Positions 45,059 through 53,234 of a stretch of DNA of 64,000 nucleotides are shown here, in pieces. The stretch is from JAEUPI01 sp046348365 (GTDB taxonomy: Bacteria > Pseudomonadota > Gammaproteobacteria > Burkholderiales > Burkholderiaceae_C): positions 1 through 64,000 of the forward strand of contig JAXMEL010000006.1 of NCBI GenBank assembly GCA_046348365.1, written 5' to 3'. Within the stretch, counting starts at the first letter, position 1, and each line of letters begins with the position of its first letter. A program made the translations under genes and the position numbers. The notes beneath the pieces were generated by a model. It ran no database searches. It saw only the letters and a program-made list of their open reading frames with translations, and was not told the origin of the DNA.

Positions 45059-46249
45059 TCAGCTCCCGCAGCGGCCCGCGAAAGTCAGTACCCAGGTGTC
45101 CTGATTGGGGAATCGCGCGCCGGTGTGAAATTGCAGCGCGTAGAGCTTGGTGCCGTCGGCGGAGAAGTAGGCGAGCGACGCGATGCTGTCCGGTGACGAC
45201 TCCGGGTAGCCCGTCTGGCCGAAGTGCGTGAGCTGTACGAGGTTCGAGCCGTCGACGTCCATCATCATGATCTCGGCCTTCAGACCGACGAGGCCGAACA
45301 GCGCCGTGGAGGCGTCGTAGTCCGGATAGGGCTTGGAGGACATGAACACGATCTTCTTGCCGTTCGGCGAGAAGAGGCCGTGCTCATCCCACTCCTTCGG
45401 CGACGACGTGAGATTGATGAACCGGCCGGTGGCGAGCTCGAGCAGCCACTGGTCCATGCCCGACGCCTTGTTCGGCGCGAGGCCGGTGTCCAGGGTCAGC
45501 ACCAGGTACTTGCCGTCGGGCGTCACGTTGCCGGGCTCGACCCAATGGGTGTCCGGCGGCGTGAGGTCGGTCGTATTCGCGAGCGACGGCACGCCTGCCG
45601 CGTCGACGACGAATGTCGAGCGCTTCAACACCCAGCGCCCGAACGAATAGGCGAAGACGTTGCCGTCAACGATCTGCGCGTAGTAAAGCGAGCCGTCGGG
45701 CGCGATCGCGGGCCCCGTGTAGCCCGAATCCTTGAAGTCGGAGAGCTTCGTCCACGCCGTCCCGTCCGGGCGCGTGACGTACATGTCGAGATTGATGCCG
45801 CTCTGCATCAGTGCGAGATCGGTCTCGGCCGTGATGAACGGCGAGCGGACGTGGTCGATCTCGCCGCCCACGAAGAGCCACTCGCCCGACGGGTGCCACA
45901 CGACCATGAACTTCTGGGCGCCCGGTTTCGGGCCGCCGGGCGACTGCGCACAGGTGATGCACACCGCGCTGCCGGAGGCGGTCGTACCCACGTAGACCTG
46001 ATAGATGCCCCCTGCATCGGGGCGGTTTTCGGCGTAACGGCTGCCGTCCGGCGAGAGGTAGAAGTTGCCCTGCACGAGCTTCTCGATCGAGCGCACCGCG
46101 CACGCGCCAGTTGCGGCCGCCGACGCGGAATCGGTGCTACCGCCGCCGCATCCGTAGAACGACGCCGCCGTCACGACTGCAAGGGCGGCGAGACGGCGAA
46201 TCGCGGAACATCGGGATTGGATCGCTTCCTGTCGATGCATGCTCGACAT
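45059..46249 (-). CDS. Lipoprotein with TolB-like beta-propeller
   Basis: 396 residues. The signal ends with ASFYGCGGG, a plausible lipobox. Repeated motifs FYLSPDGSRYAENR, VWHPSGEWLFVGG, AIAPDGSLYYAQ, NVTPDGKYLVLTL, LFSPNGKKIVFMS and YFSADGTKLYALQ mark six blades of a PD40/TolB-type propeller. Four Cys near the N-terminus may form disulfides (GACAVRS, VCITCAQ). It is likely attached to the outer membrane, with a binding rather than catalytic function. It precedes gntK on the same strand, but module A lies between them, so it is a separate unit. Confidence 0.82.
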   Translation of the reverse strand: MSSMHRQEAIQSRCSAIRRLAALAVVTAASFYGCGGGSTDSASAAATGACAVRSIEKLVQGNFYLSPDGSRYAENRPDAGGIYQVYVGTTASGSAVCITCAQSPGGPKPGAQKFMVVWHPSGEWLFVGGEIDHVRSPFITAETDLALMQSGINLDMYVTRPDGTAWTKLSDFKDSGYTGPAIAPDGSLYYAQIVDGNVFAYSFGRWVLKRSTFVVDAAGVPSLANTTDLTPPDTHWVEPGNVTPDGKYLVLTLDTGLAPNKASGMDQWLLELATGRFINLTSSPKEWDEHGLFSPNGKKIVFMSSKPYPDYDASTALFGLVGLKAEIMMMDVDGSNLVQLTHFGQTGYPESSPDSIASLAYFSADGTKLYALQFHTGARFPNQDTWVLTFAGRCGS

Positions 46250-46351
46250 CGTATGGCGAACCGGCTCGACGAGCCTGCACGGCGAACAAATGGTGACAGG
46301 TCCGAGTGTCGGACCGGATAGCGCCGCGTTATGGCGAGCGCCGCAGAGACA

Positions 46352-47026
46352 TCAGTTGTTGCACCGCGCTTCCAGCGCATCGATGAACGACCGGTCCCAG
46401 CGGCCCTCTTCCATGTCCTTGATCGTCTTGGCCTCGGCCTCCAGCACGGCACGCGCCCTCACGATCAGTTCGGCCGCGTCTTCGCGCGGCATCGCCAGCA
46501 GCCCATCCTGATCGCCGAGCACGATGTCGCCGGGGTTCACCACCATGCCGCCGACCTGGATCGTCACGTTGATCTCGCCGGGGCCGTCCTTGTAGGGCCC
46601 GCGGTGCGTGACGCCGCGCGCGTAGACCGGGAAGTCGCGGCTGCGGATCTCGGCCACGTCGCGGATCGCGCCGTCGATCATCACGCCGGCGAGGCCGATC
46701 TTCGCCGCGTAGAAGGTCAGGATGCCGCCGACCACGGCGTTAGCCACATCGCCGCCGGCGTCGACGACCAGCACGTCGCCCGGGCGGCAGAACTCCAGCG
46801 CGCGCAGGAAAGTCAGGTTGTCGCCGCCGCGCGAGCGCGCGGTCACGGCCGTGCCGGCCATCGTCTTGCTCTGCGGCTTGTGGTACGGCTGCAGGCCGAT
46901 CGTGCCGACGCTGCGGTGCAGGTTGTCGCTGATCGCGGCCAGCGGCAGCTCGCGCAGTGCGGCAATCAGCTTCTCGTCGACCTGCGGTGCCGACGGGTTC
47001 TTGCGCAGGGCCTTGTAGCTGCTCAT
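46352..47026 (-). CDS. RraA-family protein, probable 4-hydroxy-2-oxoacid aldolase
   Basis: 224 residues. The family blocks are VVDAGGDVANAVVGGILTFYA, MIDGAIRDVAEIRS and VNPGDIVLGDQDGLLAMP. The Arg-Asp pair in GAIRDV corresponds to the substrate-binding Arg and the metal-ligand Asp of 4-hydroxy-4-methyl-2-oxoglutarate aldolases, so an aldolase is more likely than the RNase E inhibitor role. It starts 13 bases after the aminotransferase stop and is driven by promoter module B. Confidence 0.83.
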   Translation of the reverse strand: MSSYKALRKNPSAPQVDEKLIAALRELPLAAISDNLHRSVGTIGLQPYHKPQSKTMAGTAVTARSRGGDNLTFLRALEFCRPGDVLVVDAGGDVANAVVGGILTFYAAKIGLAGVMIDGAIRDVAEIRSRDFPVYARGVTHRGPYKDGPGEINVTIQVGGMVVNPGDIVLGDQDGLLAMPREDAAELIVRARAVLEAEAKTIKDMEEGRWDRSFIDALEARCNN

Positions 47027-47039
47027 CGTCGGGCTCTCG

Positions 47040-48248
47040 TCAATGCAGTTCTGCGGCGGCGCGCGCGATGCGGCGGCAGCCTTCGTCGAGGTTGTCGATC
47101 GACGTGGCGATCGACAGGCGGAAATACGGCGACAGGCCGTAGGCGGTGCCGGCGACGACGGCGACGCCCACGCTCTCCAGCAGATACATCACCACGTCGG
47201 CGTCGGTGGCCAGCGCCTTGCCTTGCGGCGTGGTCTTGCCGATCAGCCCGGCACAGTTGACGTACAGATAGAAAGCGCCATCGGGGCTGCGGCACGACAG
47301 GCCGGGAATAGCGTTGATCTGCGCCACCGTGCGGTCGCGCCGCTGCTTGTAGACCGCCACGCTCTCGGCGACGAAGCCCTGGTCGCCGTTCAGCGCCGCG
47401 GCCGCCGCGGCCTGGCTCACCGAGCAGCAGTTGCCGGTGGATTGCGACAGCATGGTGTCGAGCGCCTGCACGATGTCGCGCGGGCCGGCCACCCAGCCGA
47501 TGCGCCAGCCGGTCATCGCGTAGGTCTTCGAGACGCCGTTGACAGCGCAGGTGCGATCGCGCAGCTCGGGCGCCACGTTCAGCAGATGCGGCGTGCGCTG
47601 GCCGTCGAAGCGGATGTGCTCGTAGATGTCGTCGGTCATCACCAGCACGTGCGGGTGCCGCGCCAGCACGTCGGCCAGCGCGCGGTACTCGGCCGCGGTG
47701 TAGCTGGCACCGGTGGGGTTGCTCGGCGAGTTGAGCAGCAGCCAGCGCGTGCGCGGCGTGATCGCGGCCTCGAGCTGCTGCGGCGTGAGCTTGAAGCCGG
47801 CTGCCTCGGGGCACGCCAGCGTCACCGGCTTGCCGTCGCTGGCCAGCACCATGTCGGGGTACGACACCCAGTACGGCGCCGGGATGATCACCTCGTCGCC
47901 CGGCTGCAGCGTGACCTGCAGCGCGCTGAAGATCGCGCTCTTGGCGCCGCTGGTGACGATGATCTCGTTGATCGCATACGTGAGGTTGTTCTCGCGCTTC
48001 AGCTTGGCGGCGATGGCCTCGCGGATCTCCACCGTGCCGGCCATCAGCGTGTAGCGCGTGGCGCCCTTGTCCATCGCCGCGGCGGCGGCGCGGCGGATGT
48101 GCGCCGGCGTGTCGAAGTCGGGCTCGCCGACGACGAGGTTGACGATCGACTTGCCCTGCCGCCGCAACTCGTTGGCGCGGTCGGCCGCGGAGGTGCTGGG
48201 CGACGGCTTGATGCGGCGGACGCGATCGGCGATGCGGGATGCGCTCAC
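47040..48248 (-). CDS. Class I pyridoxal-phosphate aminotransferase (aspartate type)
   Basis: 402 residues. N-terminal block NLVVGEPDFDTPAHIRRA, the substrate-side SPSNPTGASYTAAEY, the DDIYEHIRFDG segment with the cofactor-binding Asp and Tyr, and GVSKTYAMTGWRIGW with the Schiff-base Lys are typical. It would swap amino groups between an amino acid and a 2-oxoacid. GTG at 48248 is supported by GAGGAG 10 bases upstream and by the -10 box 32 bases upstream. It heads the unit behind promoter module B and is divergent from the LysR gene. Confidence 0.9.
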   Translation of the reverse strand: MSASRIADRVRRIKPSPSTSAADRANELRRQGKSIVNLVVGEPDFDTPAHIRRAAAAAMDKGATRYTLMAGTVEIREAIAAKLKRENNLTYAINEIIVTSGAKSAIFSALQVTLQPGDEVIIPAPYWVSYPDMVLASDGKPVTLACPEAAGFKLTPQQLEAAITPRTRWLLLNSPSNPTGASYTAAEYRALADVLARHPHVLVMTDDIYEHIRFDGQRTPHLLNVAPELRDRTCAVNGVSKTYAMTGWRIGWVAGPRDIVQALDTMLSQSTGNCCSVSQAAAAAALNGDQGFVAESVAVYKQRRDRTVAQINAIPGLSCRSPDGAFYLYVNCAGLIGKTTPQGKALATDADVVMYLLESVGVAVVAGTAYGLSPYFRLSIATSIDNLDEGCRRIARAAAELH

Positions 48249-48279
48249 GGGGGTACGGCTCCTCGAAGACGACGCCGTA

Positions 48280-48344
48280 ACGGTAGGGCCCGCGGCGCGC
48301 GAAGGCCAAGACGAGTTCGGTCTGCCCTGATAGGCGATGCTTAT
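48280..48344 (-). promoter_or_regulatory. Promoter module B (aminotransferase-RraA)
   Basis: On the minus strand: ATAAG-N5-CCTAT at 48344-48330, CAGACC after 5 bases, and a block ending CGTCTTGGC. -35 is TTGGCC (48304-48309), followed by an 18-base spacer and -10 TACCGT (48280-48285). The predicted start of transcription is near 48273, giving a 25-base leader. The module also lies 49 bases upstream of the divergent LysR gene and can serve autoregulation. Confidence 0.88.
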
Positions 48345-48392
48345 GACCGGGGCGTAGACTGCGCGCGCACCCCTCGCGAAAGCACGAGCCGC

Positions 48393-49331
48393 GTGAACCT
48401 CCGGCGCCTGAAGTACTTCGTCAAGATCGTCGACATCGGCAGCCTGACGCAGGCGGCCGACATCCTGCACATCGCGCAGCCGGCCTTGAGCCAGCAGCTC
48501 GCCACGCTCGAAGGCGAGGTCAAGCAGCAGCTGCTGGTGCGCACCAAGCGCGGCGTCACGCCCACCGAGGCCGGCAAGGTGCTGTACCGCCATGCGCAGC
48601 TGATCCTGCGCCAGTGCGACCAGGCCAGGGTGGACATGGACGCGGCAGGGCGCGGCCTCTCGGGCGCGGTGGCGGTGGGCCTGGCGCCCGGCACTGCGGC
48701 CGCGGGACTCGCATTGCCGCTGCTGCGCACGGTGCGCGCGCGCCACCCCGGCGTGCTGCTGTACCTGAACGAGACCTACGGCAGCACGCTGTCGGAGCTG
48801 GTGATGAACGGCCGCATGGACCTCGCGGTGCTGTACGGCGGCCGCGTGCAGGTGCACGGGCTGCAGTTCCTGCCGCTGCTGAAGGAGGCGCTCTTCGTCG
48901 TCGGGCCGGCCAGCCAGCCGTCGCCGCCCGAACAGGTGCCGCTGCAGCAGCTGGCCGAGACGGATCTGTTCCTGGCACGGCCGTACAACGTGGTGCGCAA
49001 GATGGTCGACGAAGCCTTCGCCGGCATCGGCCTGGTGCCGCGCGTGGTGGCCGAGATCGAGTCGGCGAGCACGCTGACCGCGGTGATCGCCGAAGGGCTC
49101 GGCGCGACGATCCTGCCCGAATCGATGGCGCGCACGGTGGTGGCGTCGTGCAACGCGTGGCAGAGCCGCATCGTCGAGCCGGCGATCGAGGCGCCGCTGG
49201 CGCTGTGCCAGTCGGACCACCTGCCGCTCACCGAGCCGGCGCAGGCGATCAAGGAGATCCTGCTCGAGCTGGTGGCGCTGCTGCCCGGGAGCCTGATCGC
49301 GCCGGACGACGTGCGCGTTTCGTTGTCATAA
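48393..49331 (+). CDS. Nac-like LysR regulator of the 65-bp module regulon
   Basis: 312 residues. The DNA-binding domain is RLKYFVKIVDIGSLTQAAD, ILHIAQPALSQQLATLEGE and RTKRGVTPTEAGKVLYR, the Nac/Cbl-like subgroup. The effector domain includes GLAPGTAAAGLALPLLRTV and LAVLYGGRVQVHGLQFLP. Nac proteins bind ATA-N9-TAT, the exact palindrome found in modules A-D, so this protein is the natural candidate regulator. GTG at 48393 gives the family start. The TAA stop overlaps the first base pairs of module C. Confidence 0.93.
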   Translation: MNLRRLKYFVKIVDIGSLTQAADILHIAQPALSQQLATLEGEVKQQLLVRTKRGVTPTEAGKVLYRHAQLILRQCDQARVDMDAAGRGLSGAVAVGLAPGTAAAGLALPLLRTVRARHPGVLLYLNETYGSTLSELVMNGRMDLAVLYGGRVQVHGLQFLPLLKEALFVVGPASQPSPPEQVPLQQLAETDLFLARPYNVVRKMVDEAFAGIGLVPRVVAEIESASTLTAVIAEGLGATILPESMARTVVASCNAWQSRIVEPAIEAPLALCQSDHLPLTEPAQAIKEILLELVALLPGSLIAPDDVRVSLS

Positions 49332-49392
49332 GTCGGCCTTATTGCGACACAGCCATTCCGTCTTGGCGGCGGCGCGGCTTCGCGATTACGTT
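49328..49392 (+). promoter_or_regulatory. Promoter module C (BCCP/biotin carboxylase/pxp operon)
   Basis: ATAAG-N5-CTTAT at 49328-49342, then CACAGC (CAGACC elsewhere) at 49348-49353, and a block ending CGTCTTGGC at 49367. -35 is TTGGCG (49363-49368), 18-base spacer, -10 TACGTT (49387-49392). The predicted start of transcription is at about 49399, only a base from the ATG at 49400, so the mRNA may be nearly leaderless. The palindrome overlaps the LysR stop codon. Confidence 0.87.
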
Positions 49393-49399
49393 TGCGGGC

Positions 49400-49840
49400 A
49401 TGGACGCGCCGCAGATCAAGGCTTTCATCGACGCGATGGCATCGTCGGATCTCGCCGAGATGGAGGTCAGCCACGACGGCTGGACGCTGCGGCTGGTGCG
49501 GCGGCCGGGCGCTGCGGGGGAGCCCGTCGCGACGACCGCGCCTGCGGCGCCGCGCGTGACGACGCCGCGCCCTACCCAGCCGCGGGCAACGACAGACGCC
49601 GCCATGCCGCGCGAGCTGCCGGCGCCGATGTTCGGCATCGTGCACTTGCAAAGCTCGCCGGGTGCCGAGCCGTTCGTCGTCGTGGGCGACGCGGTGAAAG
49701 CCGGCCAGACCGTCTGCACGATCGAGGCGATGAAGGTCTTCAACCAGGTGCCGGCCGACCGCGACGGTATCGTCGATGCGGTGCTGGTGGTCAGTGGCGC
49801 CGAGGTCTACCCCGGCCAGCCCCTGCTGCGATTCCGCTGA
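49400..49840 (+). CDS. Biotin carboxyl carrier protein
   Basis: 146 residues with the AccB layout: an N-terminal helical domain (DAPQIKAFIDAMASSDLAEMEV), a Pro/Thr-rich linker (about residues 50-72) and a C-terminal biotinyl domain with the biotin-lysine in TIEAMKVFNQ. It carries carboxybiotin between the biotin carboxylase encoded 6 bases downstream and a carboxyltransferase. Here PxpB and PxpC, homologous to the carboxyltransferase part of urea carboxylase, may take that role. First gene behind promoter module C. The ATG start is consistent with the family but lacks a ribosome site. Confidence 0.9.
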   Translation: MDAPQIKAFIDAMASSDLAEMEVSHDGWTLRLVRRPGAAGEPVATTAPAAPRVTTPRPTQPRATTDAAMPRELPAPMFGIVHLQSSPGAEPFVVVGDAVKAGQTVCTIEAMKVFNQVPADRDGIVDAVLVVSGAEVYPGQPLLRFR

Positions 49841-49846
49841 CGCGCC

Positions 49847-51193
49847 ATGTTCGACACGGTGCTGATCGCGAACCGCGGCGAGATCGCGTTGCGAATCCAG
49901 CGCGCCTGCCGCGGCCTGGGGCTGAAGACCGTGGCCGTCTACTCCGAGGCCGACCGCGAGGCGCCGCAGGTGCGTCTGGCCGACCAGGCGCTGTGCATCG
50001 GGCCGGCGCCGGCAGCGCAGAGCTACTTGAATCAAGCCGCGATCCTGTCGGCCGCCGCGGTGAGCGGCGCGCAGGCGATCCATCCGGGCTACGGCTTCCT
50101 GTCCGAGAACGCCGGCTTCGTGGCGCGCATCGAGGACGCGGGGCTCACCTTCATCGGCCCGAGCGCGGCGTGCATCCGCACGATGGGCGACAAGGTGGCC
50201 GCCAAACGCGCGATGCGCGCGGCCGGTGTGCCGTGCGTGCCGGGGCCGCACGGCAGCCTGCCTGACGACATCGCTGCGGTGAGGGCCATCGCGCGCGACA
50301 TCGGCTACCCGGTGATCGTGAAAGCCGCCGGCGGCGGTGGCGGCCGCGGCATGCGCGTCGTGCACGACGAGTCGGCGCTGGCCGAAGCCCTCGCGCTGAC
50401 GCGCGAGGAGGCGCGCCGCGCGTTCGGCAACCCCGAGGTCTACATCGAGAAGTTCCTGCTGCACCCGCGCCACGTCGAGATCCAGGTGCTGTCTGACCGC
50501 CATGGCCACGCGCTGTGGCTCGGCAGCCGCGACTGCTCGCTGCAGCGGCGGCACCAGAAGGTGCTCGAGGAAGCGCCGGCGCCCGGCATCGATGCCAAGG
50601 CGCTGGCCGAGGTCGGCGCGCGCTGCGCCGACGCGTGCCGCCAAATCGGCTACTGCGGCGTCGGCACCTTCGAGTTCCTGTACGAGAACGGCGCGTTCTT
50701 CTTCATCGAGATGAACACGCGGCTGCAGGTCGAACACCCGGTGACCGAGATGACCACCGGCATCGACATCGTGCAGCAGCAGATCCGCGTCGCGCGCGGC
50801 GAGGCGCTGACGCTGACGCAGGGCGACATCGTCTGCCACGGCCACGCGTTCGAGTGCCGCATCAATGCCGAACATGCGGAAACCTTCGCGCCGTCGCCCG
50901 GCCGCATCACCGAGTGGCTGCTGCCCGGCGGCTTCGGCGTTCGCGTCGACAGCCACGCCTCGGCCGGATACCAGGTGCCGCCGTACTACGACTCGATGAT
51001 CGGCAAGCTGGTGGTGCACGGCGCAACGCGCGACGATGCGCTGGTGCGCCTGCGCCGGGCGCTCGACGAGATGCACGTCGGCGGCATTCACACCAACCTG
51101 CCGCTGCACCGACGCATCGTGCGCGAGAGCGGCTTTGCGGCGGGCGGCGTCGACATCCATCAGCTCGAACGCTGGCTGCAGCATGAACGCTGA
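49847..51193 (+). CDS. Biotin carboxylase
   Basis: 448 residues, the normal AccC length. Blocks VLIANRGEIALRIQRACRG, AIHPGYGFLSENAGFV, the ATP-grasp glycine loop KAAGGGGGRGMRVVH, FIEMNTRLQVEHPVTEM with metal ligands, and GRITEWLLPGG are all present. It carboxylates biotin on the carrier protein with ATP and bicarbonate. Its stop overlaps the PxpB start by 11 bases. It is probably not the fatty-acid AccC, because it is part of the 5-oxoprolinase-like operon. Confidence 0.95.
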   Translation: MFDTVLIANRGEIALRIQRACRGLGLKTVAVYSEADREAPQVRLADQALCIGPAPAAQSYLNQAAILSAAAVSGAQAIHPGYGFLSENAGFVARIEDAGLTFIGPSAACIRTMGDKVAAKRAMRAAGVPCVPGPHGSLPDDIAAVRAIARDIGYPVIVKAAGGGGGRGMRVVHDESALAEALALTREEARRAFGNPEVYIEKFLLHPRHVEIQVLSDRHGHALWLGSRDCSLQRRHQKVLEEAPAPGIDAKALAEVGARCADACRQIGYCGVGTFEFLYENGAFFFIEMNTRLQVEHPVTEMTTGIDIVQQQIRVARGEALTLTQGDIVCHGHAFECRINAEHAETFAPSPGRITEWLLPGGFGVRVDSHASAGYQVPPYYDSMIGKLVVHGATRDDALVRLRRALDEMHVGGIHTNLPLHRRIVRESGFAAGGVDIHQLERWLQHER

Positions 51194-51842
51194 ACCAGTG
51201 ATCAGCCTGCTCGGCACCCGCGCCATGCTGTTCGAGGCACCGGGCCACGAGATGACGCTCGCGACGCAGCAGCGCATCTGGTCGCTCGCGCGCGAAGCCG
51301 GAACCTGGCCCGAGGTGCGCGAGGCCGTGCCCGGCATGAACAACCTGATGCTCAGCTGGCGCCGCACGCCGGCGCGGCGCGACGCGATCGAAGCCCGGCT
51401 GCTCGCCGCGTGGGCCGCAGCGCAGCCGCTGGCGCTGCAGGGCCGCGTGGTCGAGCTCGACGTGGTCTACGGCGGCGACGGTGGGCCGCACATGGCCGAC
51501 GTGGTCGCGCACACGCGTCTGTCGATCGACGAGATCGTCGAGCGCCACAGCGCGCCGCTGTACCCGGTGTACGCGCTCGGCAGCCACCCCGGCTACTGCT
51601 ACCTCGGCGGCATGGACCCGCGCATCGCGACGCCGCGGCGCAAGGTGCCAGTGCTGCGCATCCCCGGCGGCGCCGTGTCGATCGGCGGCGCGCAGACCGG
51701 CGTGTCGGCCTCCGACGGCCCGAGCGGCTGGAACACCATCGGCTGCACGACGATGTGCTTCTTCGATCCGCGCCGCGACCCGCCCGCGCTGCTGGCGCCG
51801 GGCGACAGCGTGCGCTTTCGCGTCAAGCAGGTGATCCGATGA
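51183..51842 (+). CDS. pxpB: 5-oxoprolinase subunit B (PxpB/KipI family)
   Basis: 219 residues. Family markers are REAVPGMNNLMLSWRRTP, LDVVYGGDGGPHMADVV, HPGYCYLGGMDPRIATPRR and IPGGAVSIGGAQTGVSASD. It starts inside the end of the carboxylase gene and overlaps PxpC by four bases (ATGA). PxpB and PxpC form the catalytic partner of PxpA in ATP-dependent 5-oxoproline hydrolysis. KipI/KipA also match the carboxyltransferase domain of urea carboxylase. Confidence 0.92.
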   Translation: MNAEPVISLLGTRAMLFEAPGHEMTLATQQRIWSLAREAGTWPEVREAVPGMNNLMLSWRRTPARRDAIEARLLAAWAAAQPLALQGRVVELDVVYGGDGGPHMADVVAHTRLSIDEIVERHSAPLYPVYALGSHPGYCYLGGMDPRIATPRRKVPVLRIPGGAVSIGGAQTGVSASDGPSGWNTIGCTTMCFFDPRRDPPALLAPGDSVRFRVKQVIR

Positions 51843-52822
51843 TCGAGGTGCTCGCCACCAGCGCGCTGGCCACGGTGCAGGACTTCGGCCGTGACGGCGC
51901 GCTGCGCTGGGGCGTGGGCAGCGCCGGCGCGATGGACCCGCTGGCGCTGGCTGCGGGCAACATCCTGCTCGGCAATGCCGACGATGCCGCGGCGATCGAG
52001 GTGCCGGTGTTTCCGTTGCGCGTGCGCTTCGTCGAGGGCTGCGCGTTCGCGATCACCGGCGTCGATGTCGATGCGCGGCTCGACGAGCGGCCGGTGCTGC
52101 CGTGGACGGCGCTGCGCGCGCGTGCCGGCCAGCAGCTGCTCTTGAGTCTTCCACGGCGCGACGCCACCTGGCCCGCCAGCCGCGCGTATCTGTGCTTGGC
52201 CGGCGGCGTCGATGTGCCGGTCGTGCTCGGCTCGCGCAGCACACAGCTGCGCGGCACGTTCGGTGGCCTCGATGGACGCCCGCTGTGCGCGGGCGACGTG
52301 CTGCGAAGCGGCGCGGCGACGAGCAAGAAATTCATCGAAGGCCTCGGCCTCGTGCCGCCCGCGCTGGCGATGCCGCTGCAACGCGACGGCCTGCCCGCGC
52401 TGCGCGTGCTGCCGGCCGCCGAATACGCCGCCTACACCGAGGCCTCGCGCGCGGCGTTCTGGGCCGAGCCGTGGAAGATCACCGCACAGAGCGACCGCTA
52501 CGGCTACCGGCTCGAAGGCCGGCCGCTAGAAGCATTCGCACCGATCGAGATGCGCTCGCATGGCATCGTGCCCGGCGTGATCCAGGTGCCGCCGGGCGGC
52601 CAGCCGATCGTGCAGATGCGCGACGCGCAGCCGTCGGGCGGCTACCCGAAACTCGGCACCGTGATCGAGGCCGACCTGTGGCGGCTCGGCCAGGCGCCGG
52701 TGGGCAGCCGCGTGCGCTTCGTCGAGTGCGACTGGGATGCCGCAGTGGCCGCGCTCGAGGAGACGCAGCGCTGGCTGTCCGAGGCTCGCCGCTGGGTGAG
52801 CCTGCAACGCGCCGCGGCATGA
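51839..52822 (+). CDS. pxpC: 5-oxoprolinase subunit C (PxpC/KipA family)
   Basis: 327 residues. Family blocks: TVQDFGRDGALRWGVGSAG, MDPLALAAGNILLGN, YLCLAGGVDVPVVLGSRST, and the C-terminal SHGIVPGVIQVPPGGQPIV with QMRDAQPSGGYPKLGTV. It is translationally coupled to PxpB and to the following carrier-like gene (start at 52819 overlaps its stop). In urea carboxylase the same domain holds the substrate and receives the carboxyl group. Confidence 0.92.
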   Translation: MIEVLATSALATVQDFGRDGALRWGVGSAGAMDPLALAAGNILLGNADDAAAIEVPVFPLRVRFVEGCAFAITGVDVDARLDERPVLPWTALRARAGQQLLLSLPRRDATWPASRAYLCLAGGVDVPVVLGSRSTQLRGTFGGLDGRPLCAGDVLRSGAATSKKFIEGLGLVPPALAMPLQRDGLPALRVLPAAEYAAYTEASRAAFWAEPWKITAQSDRYGYRLEGRPLEAFAPIEMRSHGIVPGVIQVPPGGQPIVQMRDAQPSGGYPKLGTVIEADLWRLGQAPVGSRVRFVECDWDAAVAALEETQRWLSEARRWVSLQRAAA

Positions 52823-53226
52823 ACGCGATGCACGCCGACGACATCGCCCGCATCGCGGCCTGGCTGAAAGCCACCGACATCGCTTTGCTCGAGTTGCGCG
52901 GCCCGGGCACGGCGCTGCGCCTCGAGCAGCACGCCGGCAGCGTGACCGTCGAGGCGATTGCGCCCGACGCGACGGGCGAGATCGTCGTGCGCGCGCCAGC
53001 GGTCGGCGTGTTGCTGCACCGTCACCCGCTGCGCGGCGATGATCTGGTCGCGCCCGGCGATGCGGTCGAGGCCGGTCGAGTCATCGCGCTGCTGCAGGTC
53101 GGCCCGCTGCTGCTGCCGGTGCACGCGAGCACCGACGCGGTGATGTGCCACTGGATAGCGCCGCACGGCGGCGCCGTCGGCTACGGCACGCCGCTCGCGG
53201 CGCTGCAACCGCTGAACGCAGAGTGA
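52819..53226 (+). CDS. Degenerate biotinyl-domain protein (second BCCP-like subunit)
   Basis: 135 residues with the same plan as the first carrier: an N-terminal helix (DDIARIAAWLKATDIALLEL) and a C-terminal barrel (VRAPAVGVLLHRHPLRGDD, PGDAVEAGRVIALLQVGPLLLPV). Where a carrier needs Glu-Ala-Met-Lys, this protein has LLQVGPLLL, so no Lys can be biotinylated. It may be a structural subunit, a substrate-binding form, or a relic. Its position between pxpC and pxpA in a tight operon argues that it is still in use. Confidence 0.8.
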   Translation: MNAMHADDIARIAAWLKATDIALLELRGPGTALRLEQHAGSVTVEAIAPDATGEIVVRAPAVGVLLHRHPLRGDDLVAPGDAVEAGRVIALLQVGPLLLPVHASTDAVMCHWIAPHGGAVGYGTPLAALQPLNAE

Positions 53227-53234
53227 GGATCCGC

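Noticed and set aside
47040..49220. 726-codon minus-strand frame spanning the aminotransferase and the LysR region
   Set aside because: Only the part from GTG 48248 is the aminotransferase. The upstream extension is antisense to the LysR gene and crosses promoter module B.
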